From JAJTHJ01 sp046316025 (GTDB lineage Bacteria; Pseudomonadota; Gammaproteobacteria; Burkholderiales; Burkholderiaceae_F), in contig JBKCXU010000143.1 of the NCBI GenBank assembly GCA_046316025.1, positions 1 through 10,925 of the forward strand: 10,925 nucleotides of DNA, read 5' to 3'. Shown in pieces: positions 1 through 7,353 of this stretch (positions are counted from its first letter, which is position 1; the number at the start of each line of letters is the position of its first letter). Both the position numbers and the translations under genes were made by a program. Under the pieces are notes generated by a model. It saw only the letters and a program-made list of their open reading frames with translations, made no database searches and had not been told where the DNA came from.

Positions 1-52
1 CCACCGCCACGCCATTGTTCGCATGCAGATCGATCGCGCCATACACTGTCAT
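1..52 (-). CDS. IS110-family transposase, N-terminal codons only (runs off the left edge)
   Basis: Reading leftward from an ATG at 52-50, the minus strand encodes MTVYGAIDLHANNGVAVV before the window ends. This is the usual opening of IS110-family DEDD transposases, with the first catalytic Asp in the A-I-D-L-H block. A strong ribosome binding site (AAGGAG) lies about 8 nt upstream of the ATG, at roughly 59-66 on the opposite strand, which supports the start. These enzymes recombine DNA guided by an element-encoded bridge RNA and normally leave no conventional target duplication. Only 17 codons are visible, so the family call rests on this motif, the RBS and the broken gene next door. The subgroup (IS110 or IS1111) cannot be decided. 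Confidence 0.7.
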   Translation of the reverse strand, partial: MTVYGAIDLHANNGVAV

Positions 53-140
53 CGCCGCTCTCCTTCGGGGCCTCTGCCCGTTGCACTTCGCACACAACGA
101 ACATACGCCCGGTCGGAGAGCCGGCTAGATGATTCTCAGG
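1..140 (-). mobile_element. End of an IS110-family insertion sequence, inserted in the ligase gene
   Basis: Positions 1-52 hold the start of the transposase and about 53-120 would be its upstream non-coding end. Ligase homology on the opposite strand becomes recognisable between about 120 and 160. The right boundary is approximate: around 122-136 the codons (cgg cta gat gat tct cag) are less GC-rich than the rest of the ligase and may be element or gene. IS110 elements lack clear terminal inverted repeats, so the junction cannot be fixed from one end. The short leader (under about 90 nt) would fit the IS1111 subgroup, which carries its guide RNA at the other end, but this is inference. Confidence 0.6.
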
Positions 141-562
141 CGCGTGCCGCGGGCGGGCACGTCGAGCGTCCGACCCCGCTCGCCGATCACATCGAGCTCG
201 AATCGCCGCAGCGCTTTCATCTGCGCGGGCGGCACGCCGACGCGGTGAACATTGCCGGCAAGCGAAGTTCGCTCGCGTATTTGGACCAGGTGCTGCGGGC
301 CGTGCCCGGCGTGGTGGATGGGGCCTTCTTTCTGGTCGAAGCAGCGGGCGCAGCGGGCGAACGGGTTGCCGCCGCGGTGGTGGCGCCGAGCCTGGACCTC
401 GCGGCGCTGCGCCAAGCGCTGCGGCAGCACCTCGATCCGGTGTTCCTGCCGCGGCCGTTGCTGCGGGTCGAGGCCTTGCCGCGCAACGAGGCCGGCAAGC
501 TGCCGCGCGAGCGGCTGCTGGCGCTGCTGTCGGGTGGTGGCGCCCGTGAGCACCGCCGATGA
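122..562 (+). pseudogene. AMP-dependent aryl acid ligase (ApeH-like), 3' fragment truncated by an IS
   Basis: This frame encodes only the C-terminal domain of an ANL-superfamily acyl/aryl-CoA (or ACP) ligase. Visible marks are the hinge-like block LRGRHADAVNIAGKRSSL (codons near 223-276), then PGVVDGAFF, and the A10-like motif LPRNEAGKLPRERLL (near 475-520), whose Lys normally contacts the adenylate. Intact APE ligases are about 450 residues; about 145 remain. The ATP-binding and aryl-binding core is missing because the reading frame runs into the IS110 end upstream. An in-frame ATG at 23 lies inside the IS and does not give a plausible ligase N-terminus. The stop overlaps the next start by 4 nt (ATGA), so the fragment is still in operon register. 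In APE pathways this enzyme loads the aromatic starter, so its loss would matter. A complete gene could only exist if the left part lies beyond the IS and the IS can excise. Confidence 0.75.
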
Positions 563-855
563 ACAAGGTCGTGCTGCCGTTGCCCCTGGCCGAGGATCAT
601 CCGGCCTTCGCCGGACACTTTCCCGGGCGGCCGATCCTTCCGGGTGCGGTGCTGTTGACCCTCGTGCTCGAGGCGATCGAGACGCACAGCGGACGGCGCG
701 CCTCCCTGCTGCCGGCGATCAAGTTCCTGCGGCCGCTGCTGCCGGGCGCGCAGCCGGTGTTGTGGCTTGAGGCCGGCGCCGACAGCGTGAAGTTCGAGGT
801 CCACTGCGATGGCGCCCTGGCGGCCAGCGGCCGCGCGGTGCTGGCGGCGCCATGA
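559..855 (+). CDS. FabZ/FabA-like hot-dog dehydratase (ApeI-like)
   Basis: This 98-residue protein has a single hot-dog fold. It carries the FabZ/FabA active-site segment H20-F-P-G-R-P-I-L-P-G29 preceded by DHPAFAG. In APE synthesis an enzyme of this type dehydrates the 3-hydroxyacyl-ACP made by the ketoreductase to the trans-enoyl form. The length fits short ApeI-type proteins. The start is fixed by the ATGA overlap with the ligase stop, and the stop overlaps the acyltransferase start by another ATGA. One oddity: 14 residues after the active-site His, where FabZ has Glu and most ApeI-like proteins have an acidic residue, this protein has Thr34; the nearest acid is Glu38, one helical turn further on. 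It may use Glu38, or be weak or inactive, with the second dehydratase (7354-7791) doing the work. Confidence 0.85.
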   Translation: MNKVVLPLPLAEDHPAFAGHFPGRPILPGAVLLTLVLEAIETHSGRRASLLPAIKFLRPLLPGAQPVLWLEAGADSVKFEVHCDGALAASGRAVLAAP

Positions 856-1757
856 GTGTCGCCCCGAGTCCGTGGCGCCGGCAACGCGAAGTCGGCTCGC
901 ACGCCGCGCTGCGGCTGATGCGCTGGTTGAGCCTGGGCCTGGGTCGGGCCGTGTCGCGCTGGGTACTGCCGCTGATCGCCTTGTATTACCTGGTCGCTGC
1001 GCCGGCGCCACGCCGCGCCTCGAGCAGTTATCTGGCGCGGGCGCTGCCGCGACAGCCGACAGCGCGCGACACGCTGCGTCACTTTCACTGCTTCGCCAGC
1101 ACCGTGCACGACCGTGCCTACCTGCTGACCGACCGTTTCGACGCGTTCGACATCCAGATGCAGGGCGTGCAGCATGTCGACCGGCTGCTGGCCGATGGCG
1201 CCGGCGGCTTTCTGGTCGGTGCGCATCTGGGTAGCTTCGAGGTGCTGCGGGCGGTTGCGCGCGGCCCGCTCGCGGGCGGGCGGCCGTACCCGATCGCCAT
1301 GGCGATGTACGAGGACAATGCGCGCCAGATCAATGCGGCGCTGGCCGCACTGCCTGGCGCGGTGCCGCCCCAGATCATCGCGCTCGGCCGGCCGCAGTCC
1401 ATGCTGGAGGTGCGTGAGGCGCTGGCCGCGAACACGCTGGTCGGATTTCTGGCCGATCGGCGGCTGGGCGGCGAGCCGGCTCTCAGCCTGCCCTTTCTGG
1501 GCGCAACGGCGCACTTTCCGCTTGGCCCGTTCCGCTTGGCGGCGGCGTTGCGCAGCCGCATGCTGCTGATGCTGGGGCTGTACCTGGGCGGCGCCCGCTA
1601 CGAGGTGAGCTTCGTGCCGCTGGCGGACTTTCGCACCGGCACGGCCCGCTCCGCTGCGGTCGAGGAGGCGGCGCACTGCTATGCCGCCCGGCTGGAAGCC
1701 GCCTGCCGCGCTCATCCATACAACTGGTTCAATTTTTATGACTTCTGGGCGGCGTAG
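852..1757 (+). CDS. LpxL/HtrB-like lipid acyltransferase of the APE cluster
   Basis: The 301-residue protein belongs to the lysophospholipid/lauroyl acyltransferase (LpxL, HtrB) family. It has a hydrophobic N-terminal anchor (about residues 24-50) and the catalytic H125-L-G-S-F-E130 (HX4E) motif. It also has GFLADRR (198-204) and LPFLG followed by a small-residue stretch (213-235). The C-terminus ends in the aromatic block YNWFNFYDFW, common in APE-cluster acyltransferases. It should act on the cytoplasmic face of the inner membrane, acylating the lipid anchor or transferring the polyene. In many APE clusters this domain is fused behind a family 2 glycosyltransferase; here it stands alone and a separate glycosyltransferase lies on the other strand (9290-10066). 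The start is set by the ATGA overlap with the dehydratase. Confidence 0.88.
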   Translation: MSVAPSPWRRQREVGSHAALRLMRWLSLGLGRAVSRWVLPLIALYYLVAAPAPRRASSSYLARALPRQPTARDTLRHFHCFASTVHDRAYLLTDRFDAFDIQMQGVQHVDRLLADGAGGFLVGAHLGSFEVLRAVARGPLAGGRPYPIAMAMYEDNARQINAALAALPGAVPPQIIALGRPQSMLEVREALAANTLVGFLADRRLGGEPALSLPFLGATAHFPLGPFRLAAALRSRMLLMLGLYLGGARYEVSFVPLADFRTGTARSAAVEEAAHCYAARLEAACRAHPYNWFNFYDFWAA

Positions 1758-2340
1758 GCGACTCGCCTGGCTCATGCTGCTGCTCGGATCGGCGGCAGCG
1801 GCAGTCGTGTCGGCGCAGCAACCGCCCTGGCAATTGCGCGACCTGCTGGCATCGGTGGCGGTGCGCGACCGGGCCGCGCTGCACTTCGAGGAGTTGACCT
1901 GTGCGCCGGTGCTCGATCAGCCGCTGCGCAGCGAGGGGGAGCTGCGCTTCGTTGCGCCCGACCGGCTGGAGAAGGAAGTACGCCGGCCGCGTGCCGAGAG
2001 CTTGATCCTGGCCGGGGACGAGCTGATTCTGCGCCGCGGTACGCGCGAACGCCGGATGGCCCTGTCGGCAGTCCCGGAAGCGGCGATGCTCGCTGCCACG
2101 CTGCGCGCCGCGCTCGCCGGCGACGCCGAAGGTCTGCTGCGCGACTGGCAGGTGGACCTCAAAGGCTCGCACGCGCAATGGTCGGTCCGGCTGATGCCGC
2201 GCAATCCGGAGCGCGCGCCCTGGCTGCGCGAGCTGCGCCTGACCGGCAGCGGGGCGGAGTTGCGCCGCCTGGAGATCGAGAAGAGCGACGGCGTCTACTC
2301 CTCGATGAGCCTGCGCCGCGTTGCGGTCGCCGCGCCATGA
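1738..2340 (+). CDS. LolA-like periplasmic carrier protein of the APE cluster
   Basis: From the ATG at 1738 the protein has 200 residues. It begins with a classical Sec signal: the basic start MTSGRRRR, a hydrophobic stretch WLMLLLGSAAAAVVSA, and likely cleavage after VSA. The mature part has the alternating hydrophobic/charged strands of LolA-type carriers, for example RFVAPDRLEKEV, ESLILAGDELILRR and, near the end, LRELRLTGSG. LolA-like proteins in APE clusters are thought to ferry the lipid product across the periplasm. The frame stays open upstream to 1681, but that part would precede the signal peptide and overlap the acyltransferase far more, so 1738 (20-nt overlap) is preferred; an ATG at 1774 is less likely. 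No clear ribosome binding site is visible, so translation is probably coupled. The stop overlaps the exporter start by 4 nt. Confidence 0.82.
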   Translation: MTSGRRRRLAWLMLLLGSAAAAVVSAQQPPWQLRDLLASVAVRDRAALHFEELTCAPVLDQPLRSEGELRFVAPDRLEKEVRRPRAESLILAGDELILRRGTRERRMALSAVPEAAMLAATLRAALAGDAEGLLRDWQVDLKGSHAQWSVRLMPRNPERAPWLRELRLTGSGAELRRLEIEKSDGVYSSMSLRRVAVAAP

Positions 2341-4658
2341 GGTGCGCCGCGCGCTGGCCGGTGGCGGTCTGGCTGTCGATCGTCCTGGCGGGCGCGGCGG
2401 CGGTGGCCGTCACGCCGATCCGGACCGACCTCGCCGCGCTGCTGCCCCAGGCGCCGTCGGTCGGCAGTCGGTTGCTGATCGAGCAACTGCGCAGCGGCGC
2501 CGCCGGCCGCTTGGTGCTGGGTGCCGTGTCGGGCGGCGAGGCGCCGGCGCGTGCCGCGGCAGTGCAGGCACTGGCCGCGGCGCTGCGGGACGACTCCGGC
2601 ATCGCCGCGGTCGATTACGGCAGCGCGGCCCAGAGGCGCGCCTGGCAGCAGTACTTTTTCGAGCATCGCTATCTGCTCAGCCCGGCGGTGCGGGACGAGC
2701 GCTTCGGTACGGCGGGCCTGCGCGAGGCGATCGAGTCGACCCTGGCCGAGGCGGCGGGTGCGACCGGCATGCTCGCGGCCTCGTTGCTCGCGCGCGATCC
2801 GACTGGCGAGACGCTGCAGCTGCTGGAGTGGGCCGCCGGCCGCAATCCGCCGCGGACCGCGGCCGGCGTCTGGGCGAGTCGCGACGGCACCCGGGCGCTG
2901 ATGCTGATCCGCTTGCAGGCGTCGGCGATCGATTCGCAGGCCCAACAGGCGGCGCTGGCGGCCGTGCGTGCCCGTTTCGCGGCAGTCGCGCCCGAGGGGC
3001 TCGTGCTGACGCTGAGCGGCGCCCCGGTGTTTGCGGTCGAAGCGCGGTCCCGCATCCAGCGCGAGGTCGCCCTGCTGGCCACCGTCGCGCTGGCCCTGGT
3101 GATCGGCGTGTTGCTGCTCGCCTACCGCTCGCCGCGGTTGCTCGCGCTGAGCCTGCTGCCGGTGCTCACGGCCACGCTGGCCGGTTTTGCCGCCGTGGCC
3201 GCCGTGTACGGCAGCGTGCACGGGCTGACGCTGGCTTTCGGCGTGACGATGATCGGCGAGGCGGTCGATTACGCGGTCTACTACCTGCTCGCCCCGGACC
3301 GCGCATCGCCGGCCTGGGCGGCGCGCCAGTGGCCGGCGATCCGGCTCGGCCTGCTCACGTCCGTTGCCGGGCTGGCGGTGCTGCTGTTGTCGGGCTTCCC
3401 GGGCTTGTCGCAGTTGGGCCTGTTCTCGATCGTCGGTCTGGTCGTGGCGGCAGCGACCACCCGTCATCTGCTGCCGCTGGGGCTGCCCGCGCAGCCGGCG
3501 CCGCCCCGCCTCGTTCTGGCGCGCCGCCTCGATGCGCTGGCCGCGCATGCGGTGCGTCGTCGCTGGCTGCTCACCGGGCTCGCCTTCGGTTGTGCGGCGC
3601 TGCCCCTGCTGCGTCCGGGACCGCTGTGGGACAGCGAGCTGGAACGGCTCAGCCCCGTCCCCGCGCAGGCGCGCGCCTTCGATGCCCGGCTGCGCGCCGA
3701 CCTCGGGTTGGCGGACGCGCGCGTCTTGGCGGCCGTGGCGGGGGCCGACCCGCAGGCGGCGCTGGCCGCGGCCGAGCGCGCCGGCGCGACGCTCGCCAAG
3801 TTGACCGCCGCCGGACACATCGGCGGCTACGACTCCGCCGCGCATCTGCTGCCGAGTGCCGTCACCCAGCAGCGGCGCATCGCGGCTTTGCCGGAGCCGG
3901 TCGAGCTGCGCCGCCGGCTCGAACCGGCACTCGAGGGGTTGCCGCTGCGGCCCGCGCAGATGGAGGCGTTCGTCGCCGATGTGGAACGGGCCCGCCGCGG
4001 GCCCCCTCTGCTGCCGGCGGACCTGGCCGGCACCCCGCCGGCCCAGGTCGTCGATGCGCTGCTGGTGCCAGCGGGCGATCCGGCGGTCTGGTGGGCGCTG
4101 CTGCCGCTGTATCCGCCGGCCGGCACGGCCACGGTGGACGCCGCCGCGATCGGCGCGGCGCTGGCGGGCAGCGCCGGGCCGGGCCAGGTCGAGGTGATCG
4201 ATCTGAAGGCCGAGACAGGTCGGATTTATGCGGACTACTTTGCCGAAGCGCGCCGGCTGGTCGCGCTCGCGGCCAGCGCCATCGTGCTGCTGCTCGTGTG
4301 GCAGCTGCGCAGCCTGCGCGCGCTGCTGCACGTGCTGCGCCCGCTGGTGCTGGCGGTGGCCGCCGTGCTCGGTCTGCTGCTGTTCGCGCAGGGTCCGCTC
4401 AGCCTGTTGCATCTGATCGCCCTGCTGCTGGTGGTGGCCGTCGGCTCGAACTACGCGTTGCTGCTGGCCGCGCCAAGCGGCGGGGAAGAGGCGCCGCGGC
4501 TGCCGGTGTCGCTGGCCGTGGCGGGCATCACCACCGTATGCAGCTTCGGCGTACTGGCCTTGTCGTCCGTGCCATCGCTGACGATGATCGGCAGCACGGC
4601 CGCGGCCGGCGTGCTGGCGGCACTGGTCTACGCAGTGGCATGGCAGCCGCGCGGCTGA
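2337..4658 (+). CDS. MMPL/RND-superfamily exporter of the APE cluster
   Basis: This 773-residue inner-membrane transporter has the two-fold RND layout. TM1 is at about residues 8-26, followed by a periplasmic domain of about 215 residues. TM2-6 lie between about 244 and 380, TM7 at about 407-425, a second periplasmic domain follows, and TM8-12 run from about 638 to the end. The first half has the MMPL-type GEAVDYAVYY block (about 307-316), with the Asp-Tyr pair linked to proton coupling. The matching position in the second half is VGSNYALLL (about 702-710), with Asn for Asp. The size matches predicted APE exporters, which are believed to pass the pigment or lipid to a LolA-like carrier; that carrier is the gene just upstream, overlapping by ATGA. 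The start at 2337 is chosen for that overlap and because TM1 follows at once. Confidence 0.9.
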   Translation: MRCAARWPVAVWLSIVLAGAAAVAVTPIRTDLAALLPQAPSVGSRLLIEQLRSGAAGRLVLGAVSGGEAPARAAAVQALAAALRDDSGIAAVDYGSAAQRRAWQQYFFEHRYLLSPAVRDERFGTAGLREAIESTLAEAAGATGMLAASLLARDPTGETLQLLEWAAGRNPPRTAAGVWASRDGTRALMLIRLQASAIDSQAQQAALAAVRARFAAVAPEGLVLTLSGAPVFAVEARSRIQREVALLATVALALVIGVLLLAYRSPRLLALSLLPVLTATLAGFAAVAAVYGSVHGLTLAFGVTMIGEAVDYAVYYLLAPDRASPAWAARQWPAIRLGLLTSVAGLAVLLLSGFPGLSQLGLFSIVGLVVAAATTRHLLPLGLPAQPAPPRLVLARRLDALAAHAVRRRWLLTGLAFGCAALPLLRPGPLWDSELERLSPVPAQARAFDARLRADLGLADARVLAAVAGADPQAALAAAERAGATLAKLTAAGHIGGYDSAAHLLPSAVTQQRRIAALPEPVELRRRLEPALEGLPLRPAQMEAFVADVERARRGPPLLPADLAGTPPAQVVDALLVPAGDPAVWWALLPLYPPAGTATVDAAAIGAALAGSAGPGQVEVIDLKAETGRIYADYFAEARRLVALAASAIVLLLVWQLRSLRALLHVLRPLVLAVAAVLGLLLFAQGPLSLLHLIALLLVVAVGSNYALLLAAPSGGEEAPRLPVSLAVAGITTVCSFGVLALSSVPSLTMIGSTAAAGVLAALVYAVAWQPRG

Positions 4659-5344
4659 ACGCCCGCCACCGTGCCGCCGCAAGCGACCGTGCGGCGGTGC
4701 GGATCGTGCTGCTACCCCCGGCGGCCGCGGTGGCCGCGGACTACGTGGCGCAGGGCTTCGCCGCAGCCCTGGCGGCGAGCGCCGTGCCGGCGCAGTTGCT
4801 GTTGCCGGAGTTGCCCGCCGCCGAATACGCCCGGCCCGACTTCGAGCAGCGGTTGGTGCAGCAGGTCCTGCTGCCGGCGCAACACGCCGGGGAAGGTCGC
4901 GTCCGCTTGTGGCTGGGCGGTATCTCGCTCGGGGCCATGGCGGCGCTGCGCTGCGCGGCGGCCGGCCTGGTGCCGCTGGCCGGGGTGTGTGCGCTCGCAC
5001 CCTGGCCGGGGCCGCGGCCCCTGTGGCAGCAACATCGCAGCGTGGCGCAGGTGCGGCGCTGGGCCGCGGCGGATGGCGGGCAGGAGGCCGCCGCCGATGA
5101 GCGCGTTGTCTGGCGCTGGCTGGGCCGTGGCGGCACGGCGGGTCTGCCGGTGTGGATCGGCCACGGGCACGCGGACCGGTTCGTCGACGGCCAGGCTTTG
5201 CTGGCCGGGCTGCGGCCGCCGCGCCATCGCTGCGTGGTTGAAGGTGGCCACGATTGGCCGACCTGGCGCGCGCTGTGGCGGAGTTTTCTGACCCAGGGCC
5301 CGTGGCTGCAGCAGGCGGGCACGATCGTGCGGGTGGCGCGATAA
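4640..5344 (+). CDS. Alpha/beta-hydrolase-fold protein (possible thioesterase/esterase)
   Basis: From ATG 4640 the protein has 234 residues and begins inside the last 19 nt of the exporter gene. It shows a complete alpha/beta-hydrolase triad: the nucleophile elbow G94-I-S-L-G98 (Ser96), Asp179 in GHGHADRF, and His204 in VEGGHDWPTW. There is no signal peptide, so it should be cytoplasmic. Its place between the exporter and the ketosynthase suggests a role in the pathway, such as releasing or proof-reading acyl-ACP/acyl-CoA intermediates or cleaving an ester; the substrate cannot be read from sequence. Many APE clusters have a hot-dog thioesterase and a small lipoprotein rather than this type of enzyme. 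The first about 20 residues (MAAARLNARHRAAASDRAAV) are low in complexity, so a later GTG start at 4697 is possible. Confidence 0.8.
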   Translation: MAAARLNARHRAAASDRAAVRIVLLPPAAAVAADYVAQGFAAALAASAVPAQLLLPELPAAEYARPDFEQRLVQQVLLPAQHAGEGRVRLWLGGISLGAMAALRCAAAGLVPLAGVCALAPWPGPRPLWQQHRSVAQVRRWAAADGGQEAAADERVVWRWLGRGGTAGLPVWIGHGHADRFVDGQALLAGLRPPRHRCVVEGGHDWPTWRALWRSFLTQGPWLQQAGTIVRVAR

Positions 5345-5361
5345 TCCGCCGCGCCAGACCG

Positions 5362-6543
5362 ATGCCGCCGATTGCCATCACCGCGTACACCGCCACCACG
5401 GCCGCCGGGCTTGGCCGGGGCGCTCTCGCGCAAGCCTTGTTCGAGGGCCGCAGCGCGTTGGCGCCCTGCCGGTTCGAAACGGCGACGCTCGAAACCTGGA
5501 TCGGCACGGTCGATGGCCTTGAGGTCGCCGCGCTGCGGGACGACCTGACCGCCTGGGACTGCCGCAATCACCGTCTGGCGCAGTTGGGCCTCGAGCAGGA
5601 CGGTTTCGCCGCCGCGGTGGCGGCGGCGCGCGAGCGGTATGGACCTGGGCGCGTCGGCGTCTTTCTCGGCACGAGCACGGCGGGGATTCTCGAAACCGAG
5701 GTCGCGTACCGTGCCCGCGACCCGGCAAGCGGCGCCCTGCCCGCGGCGCTCGACTACCGGCGTACTCACAACAGCTTTGCGCTCGCCGACTTCGTCCGCG
5801 CCCGGCTCGGGTTGAGCGGCCCCGCCGCCGCCGTGTGCACGGCTTGTTCTTCGAGCGCCAAAGTGTTCGGCATGGCGCAGCGCATGCTCGGCGCGGGACT
5901 GGTCGATGCCGCCGTGGTCGGCGGGGTCGATTCGCTGTGTCTGACCACGCTGTACGGCTTCCATTCGCTGCAGTTGCTGGCGGCGCGGGCCTGCCGGCCC
6001 TTCGACCGTCGCCGCGAGGGCCTGTCGATCGGCGAGGCGGCGGGCTTCATGCTGCTGGAAGCCGGTCGGCCCGGGCCGCTGGCACTGCTGGGCGTGGGCG
6101 AGTCCAGCGACGCGCACCACATGTCGGCCCCCTGTCCGGATGGCAGCGGCGCACGCGCTGCGATGGCGGCGGCGCTGGCGGCGGCCGGGCTGGCGCCGGC
6201 GGCGGTCGACTACCTCAACCTGCACGGCACCGCCACTGCGGCCAACGACGCGGCGGAAGCGCAGGCGATCAACGCGCTGTTCGACGCCACGCTGGTCTGC
6301 AACTCGACCAAGGGAGTCACCGGTCACGCGCTGGGCGCTGCCGGCGCGGTCGAGGCGGTGGTGGCGGCGCTCGCTCTCGAGCATCAGCGCCTGCCGGCGA
6401 GTTGCGGGACGGTCGAGGTGACCCCCGAGTTGCGCGCCGACTACCGGATCGCCAGTGCTGCGCATCCGCTGCGGGTGGTGATGAGTAACTCCTTCGGCTT
6501 CGGTGGCAGCAACTGTGCGCTGCTGATCGGCGGGGCCGCATGA
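5362..6543 (+). CDS. apeO: Beta-ketoacyl-ACP synthase (ApeO-like ketosynthase)
   Basis: This 393-residue FabF/FabB-type thiolase-fold enzyme has the full catalytic set: Cys162 in VCTACSSSAK, His288 in NLHGTATAANDA and His322 in STKGVTGHALGAAGA. It also has Lys317 and the C-terminal glycine-rich block SNSFGFGGSN (375-384). It catalyses decarboxylative condensation of malonyl-ACP with the growing aryl-polyenyl chain. The next gene encodes a Cys-less partner. That pairing, with hot-dog dehydratases and a ketoreductase in the same operon, is what marks the operon as APE type. The start at 5362 is preferred because it puts the conserved IAITAYTATTAAGLG strand at the N-terminus; an in-frame ATG at 5254 would add residues overlapping the hydrolase gene. 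The gap to the hydrolase is 17 nt and the stop overlaps the next start (ATGA). The symbol is by analogy with characterised APE clusters. Confidence 0.9.
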   Translation: MPPIAITAYTATTAAGLGRGALAQALFEGRSALAPCRFETATLETWIGTVDGLEVAALRDDLTAWDCRNHRLAQLGLEQDGFAAAVAAARERYGPGRVGVFLGTSTAGILETEVAYRARDPASGALPAALDYRRTHNSFALADFVRARLGLSGPAAAVCTACSSSAKVFGMAQRMLGAGLVDAAVVGGVDSLCLTTLYGFHSLQLLAARACRPFDRRREGLSIGEAAGFMLLEAGRPGPLALLGVGESSDAHHMSAPCPDGSGARAAMAAALAAAGLAPAAVDYLNLHGTATAANDAAEAQAINALFDATLVCNSTKGVTGHALGAAGAVEAVVAALALEHQRLPASCGTVEVTPELRADYRIASAAHPLRVVMSNSFGFGGSNCALLIGGAA

Positions 6544-7349
6544 CCGCCGGCGCGCTCGAGGTGGCCGTGGAGGGCGTGGCCGTGCTGGGGCCGGGTCTCG
6601 ACGACTGGAGCGCGGCCGGCGCTGTGCTGCGCGGCGAGCAGGCGCATGTGCCGGCGCCCTGTCGACTGCCGGCGCCCGATTGCCTGCCGCCCGCCGAGCG
6701 GCGCCGATCCGGAGCCGCGGTGCGGGTGGCGCTGCACGTCGGCGCTGCCGCCTGCGCGGAGGCGCGGCGCAGGCCCGGCGCGCTGGCCGCGGTGTTCGCG
6801 GCCTCGGGCGGAGACGGCGACAATTGCCACGCGATCTGCGAGGCGCTGGCCTCCGAGCAGCGGTTGATCTCGCCGACCCGGTTTCACAATTCGGTGCACA
6901 ACGCGCCCGCCGGTTACTGGGCGATAGCGATGGGCGCCACCGCGCCCAGCACGTCGCTCAGCGCGTACGACGGCAGCTTTGCGGCAGGACTGCTGGAGGC
7001 CGCTGCGATGGTCGGCGCGACCAGCGAGCCGGTCCTGCTGGTTGCGTACGACACGGCCTATCCGGAGCCGCTGCATGCCAAGCGGCCGCTGCCGGATGCC
7101 TGCGCGATCGGCCTGGTGCTGGCCCCGCAGTCGATGGCGCCCACCGCGCTGCGGCTGCGGCTGGCGCTGTCGACCGGCGCGCCGACGGCACTCGCGTTAC
7201 CCGCGCTCGAACGGCTCCGACGGGCGATCCCGGCTGCGCGCGGCCTGACCTTGCTGGCTGCGCTGGCGCGGGGCGCCGGCGCGTGCCGGCTCGAGTACCT
7301 GCCGCCTCTTGCGCTCGACGCCCACGTGGCAGCGCCCGACGGGCACTGA
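6540..7349 (+). CDS. apeC: Chain length factor-like ketosynthase partner (ApeC-like)
   Basis: The 269-residue protein is a short ketosynthase homologue of the 'beta-ketoacyl synthase chain length factor' type (PF13723-like). It keeps recognisable thiolase-fold segments: AAVFAASGGDGDNCHAI near residues 83-99, the family block SPTRFHNSVHNAPAGYWAIA at 111-130, and LSAYDGSFAAGLLEA near 140-154. Around the nucleophile position the sequence reads STSLSAYDGSF with no Cys, and the C-terminal His motifs of an active KS are absent. It should therefore not condense by itself but form a heterodimer with the preceding ketosynthase and help set chain length, as in the published ApeO:ApeC pair (family knowledge). 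The length is normal for this subfamily. The start overlaps the KS stop by ATGA, which suits equimolar production, and the next gene starts 4 nt after its stop. Confidence 0.87.
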   Translation: MTAGALEVAVEGVAVLGPGLDDWSAAGAVLRGEQAHVPAPCRLPAPDCLPPAERRRSGAAVRVALHVGAAACAEARRRPGALAAVFAASGGDGDNCHAICEALASEQRLISPTRFHNSVHNAPAGYWAIAMGATAPSTSLSAYDGSFAAGLLEAAAMVGATSEPVLLVAYDTAYPEPLHAKRPLPDACAIGLVLAPQSMAPTALRLRLALSTGAPTALALPALERLRRAIPAARGLTLLAALARGAGACRLEYLPPLALDAHVAAPDGH

Positions 7350-7353
7350 GTCG

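Noticed and set aside
23..121. The ATG at 23 as a true start of a 179-residue ligase-like protein.
   Set aside because: It lies within the IS110 transposase coding and leader sequence on the other strand. The residues up to about 121 do not resemble a ligase.
2321..4639. A long open plus-strand frame leading into the hydrolase gene.
   Set aside because: It overlaps the exporter in another frame and has low-complexity Arg/Ala/Gly composition. Only the part from 4640 onward is a recognisable protein.
5254..5361. An earlier start for the ketosynthase at 5254.
   Set aside because: The extra 36 residues overlap the hydrolase gene and precede the first conserved strand of the fold. Start 5362 places that strand correctly.
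2295..5567. A 1090-codon open frame on the minus strand opposite the exporter, hydrolase and early ketosynthase genes.
   Set aside because: It is rich in Arg, Gln, Pro and Ala with no domain-like pattern, which is what antisense of high-GC genes gives. The plus-strand genes on the same DNA have clear families.
4741..6465. A 574-codon open frame on the minus strand opposite the hydrolase and ketosynthase.
   Set aside because: Arg/Gln-rich antisense shadow of well-supported genes, with no recognisable motif.
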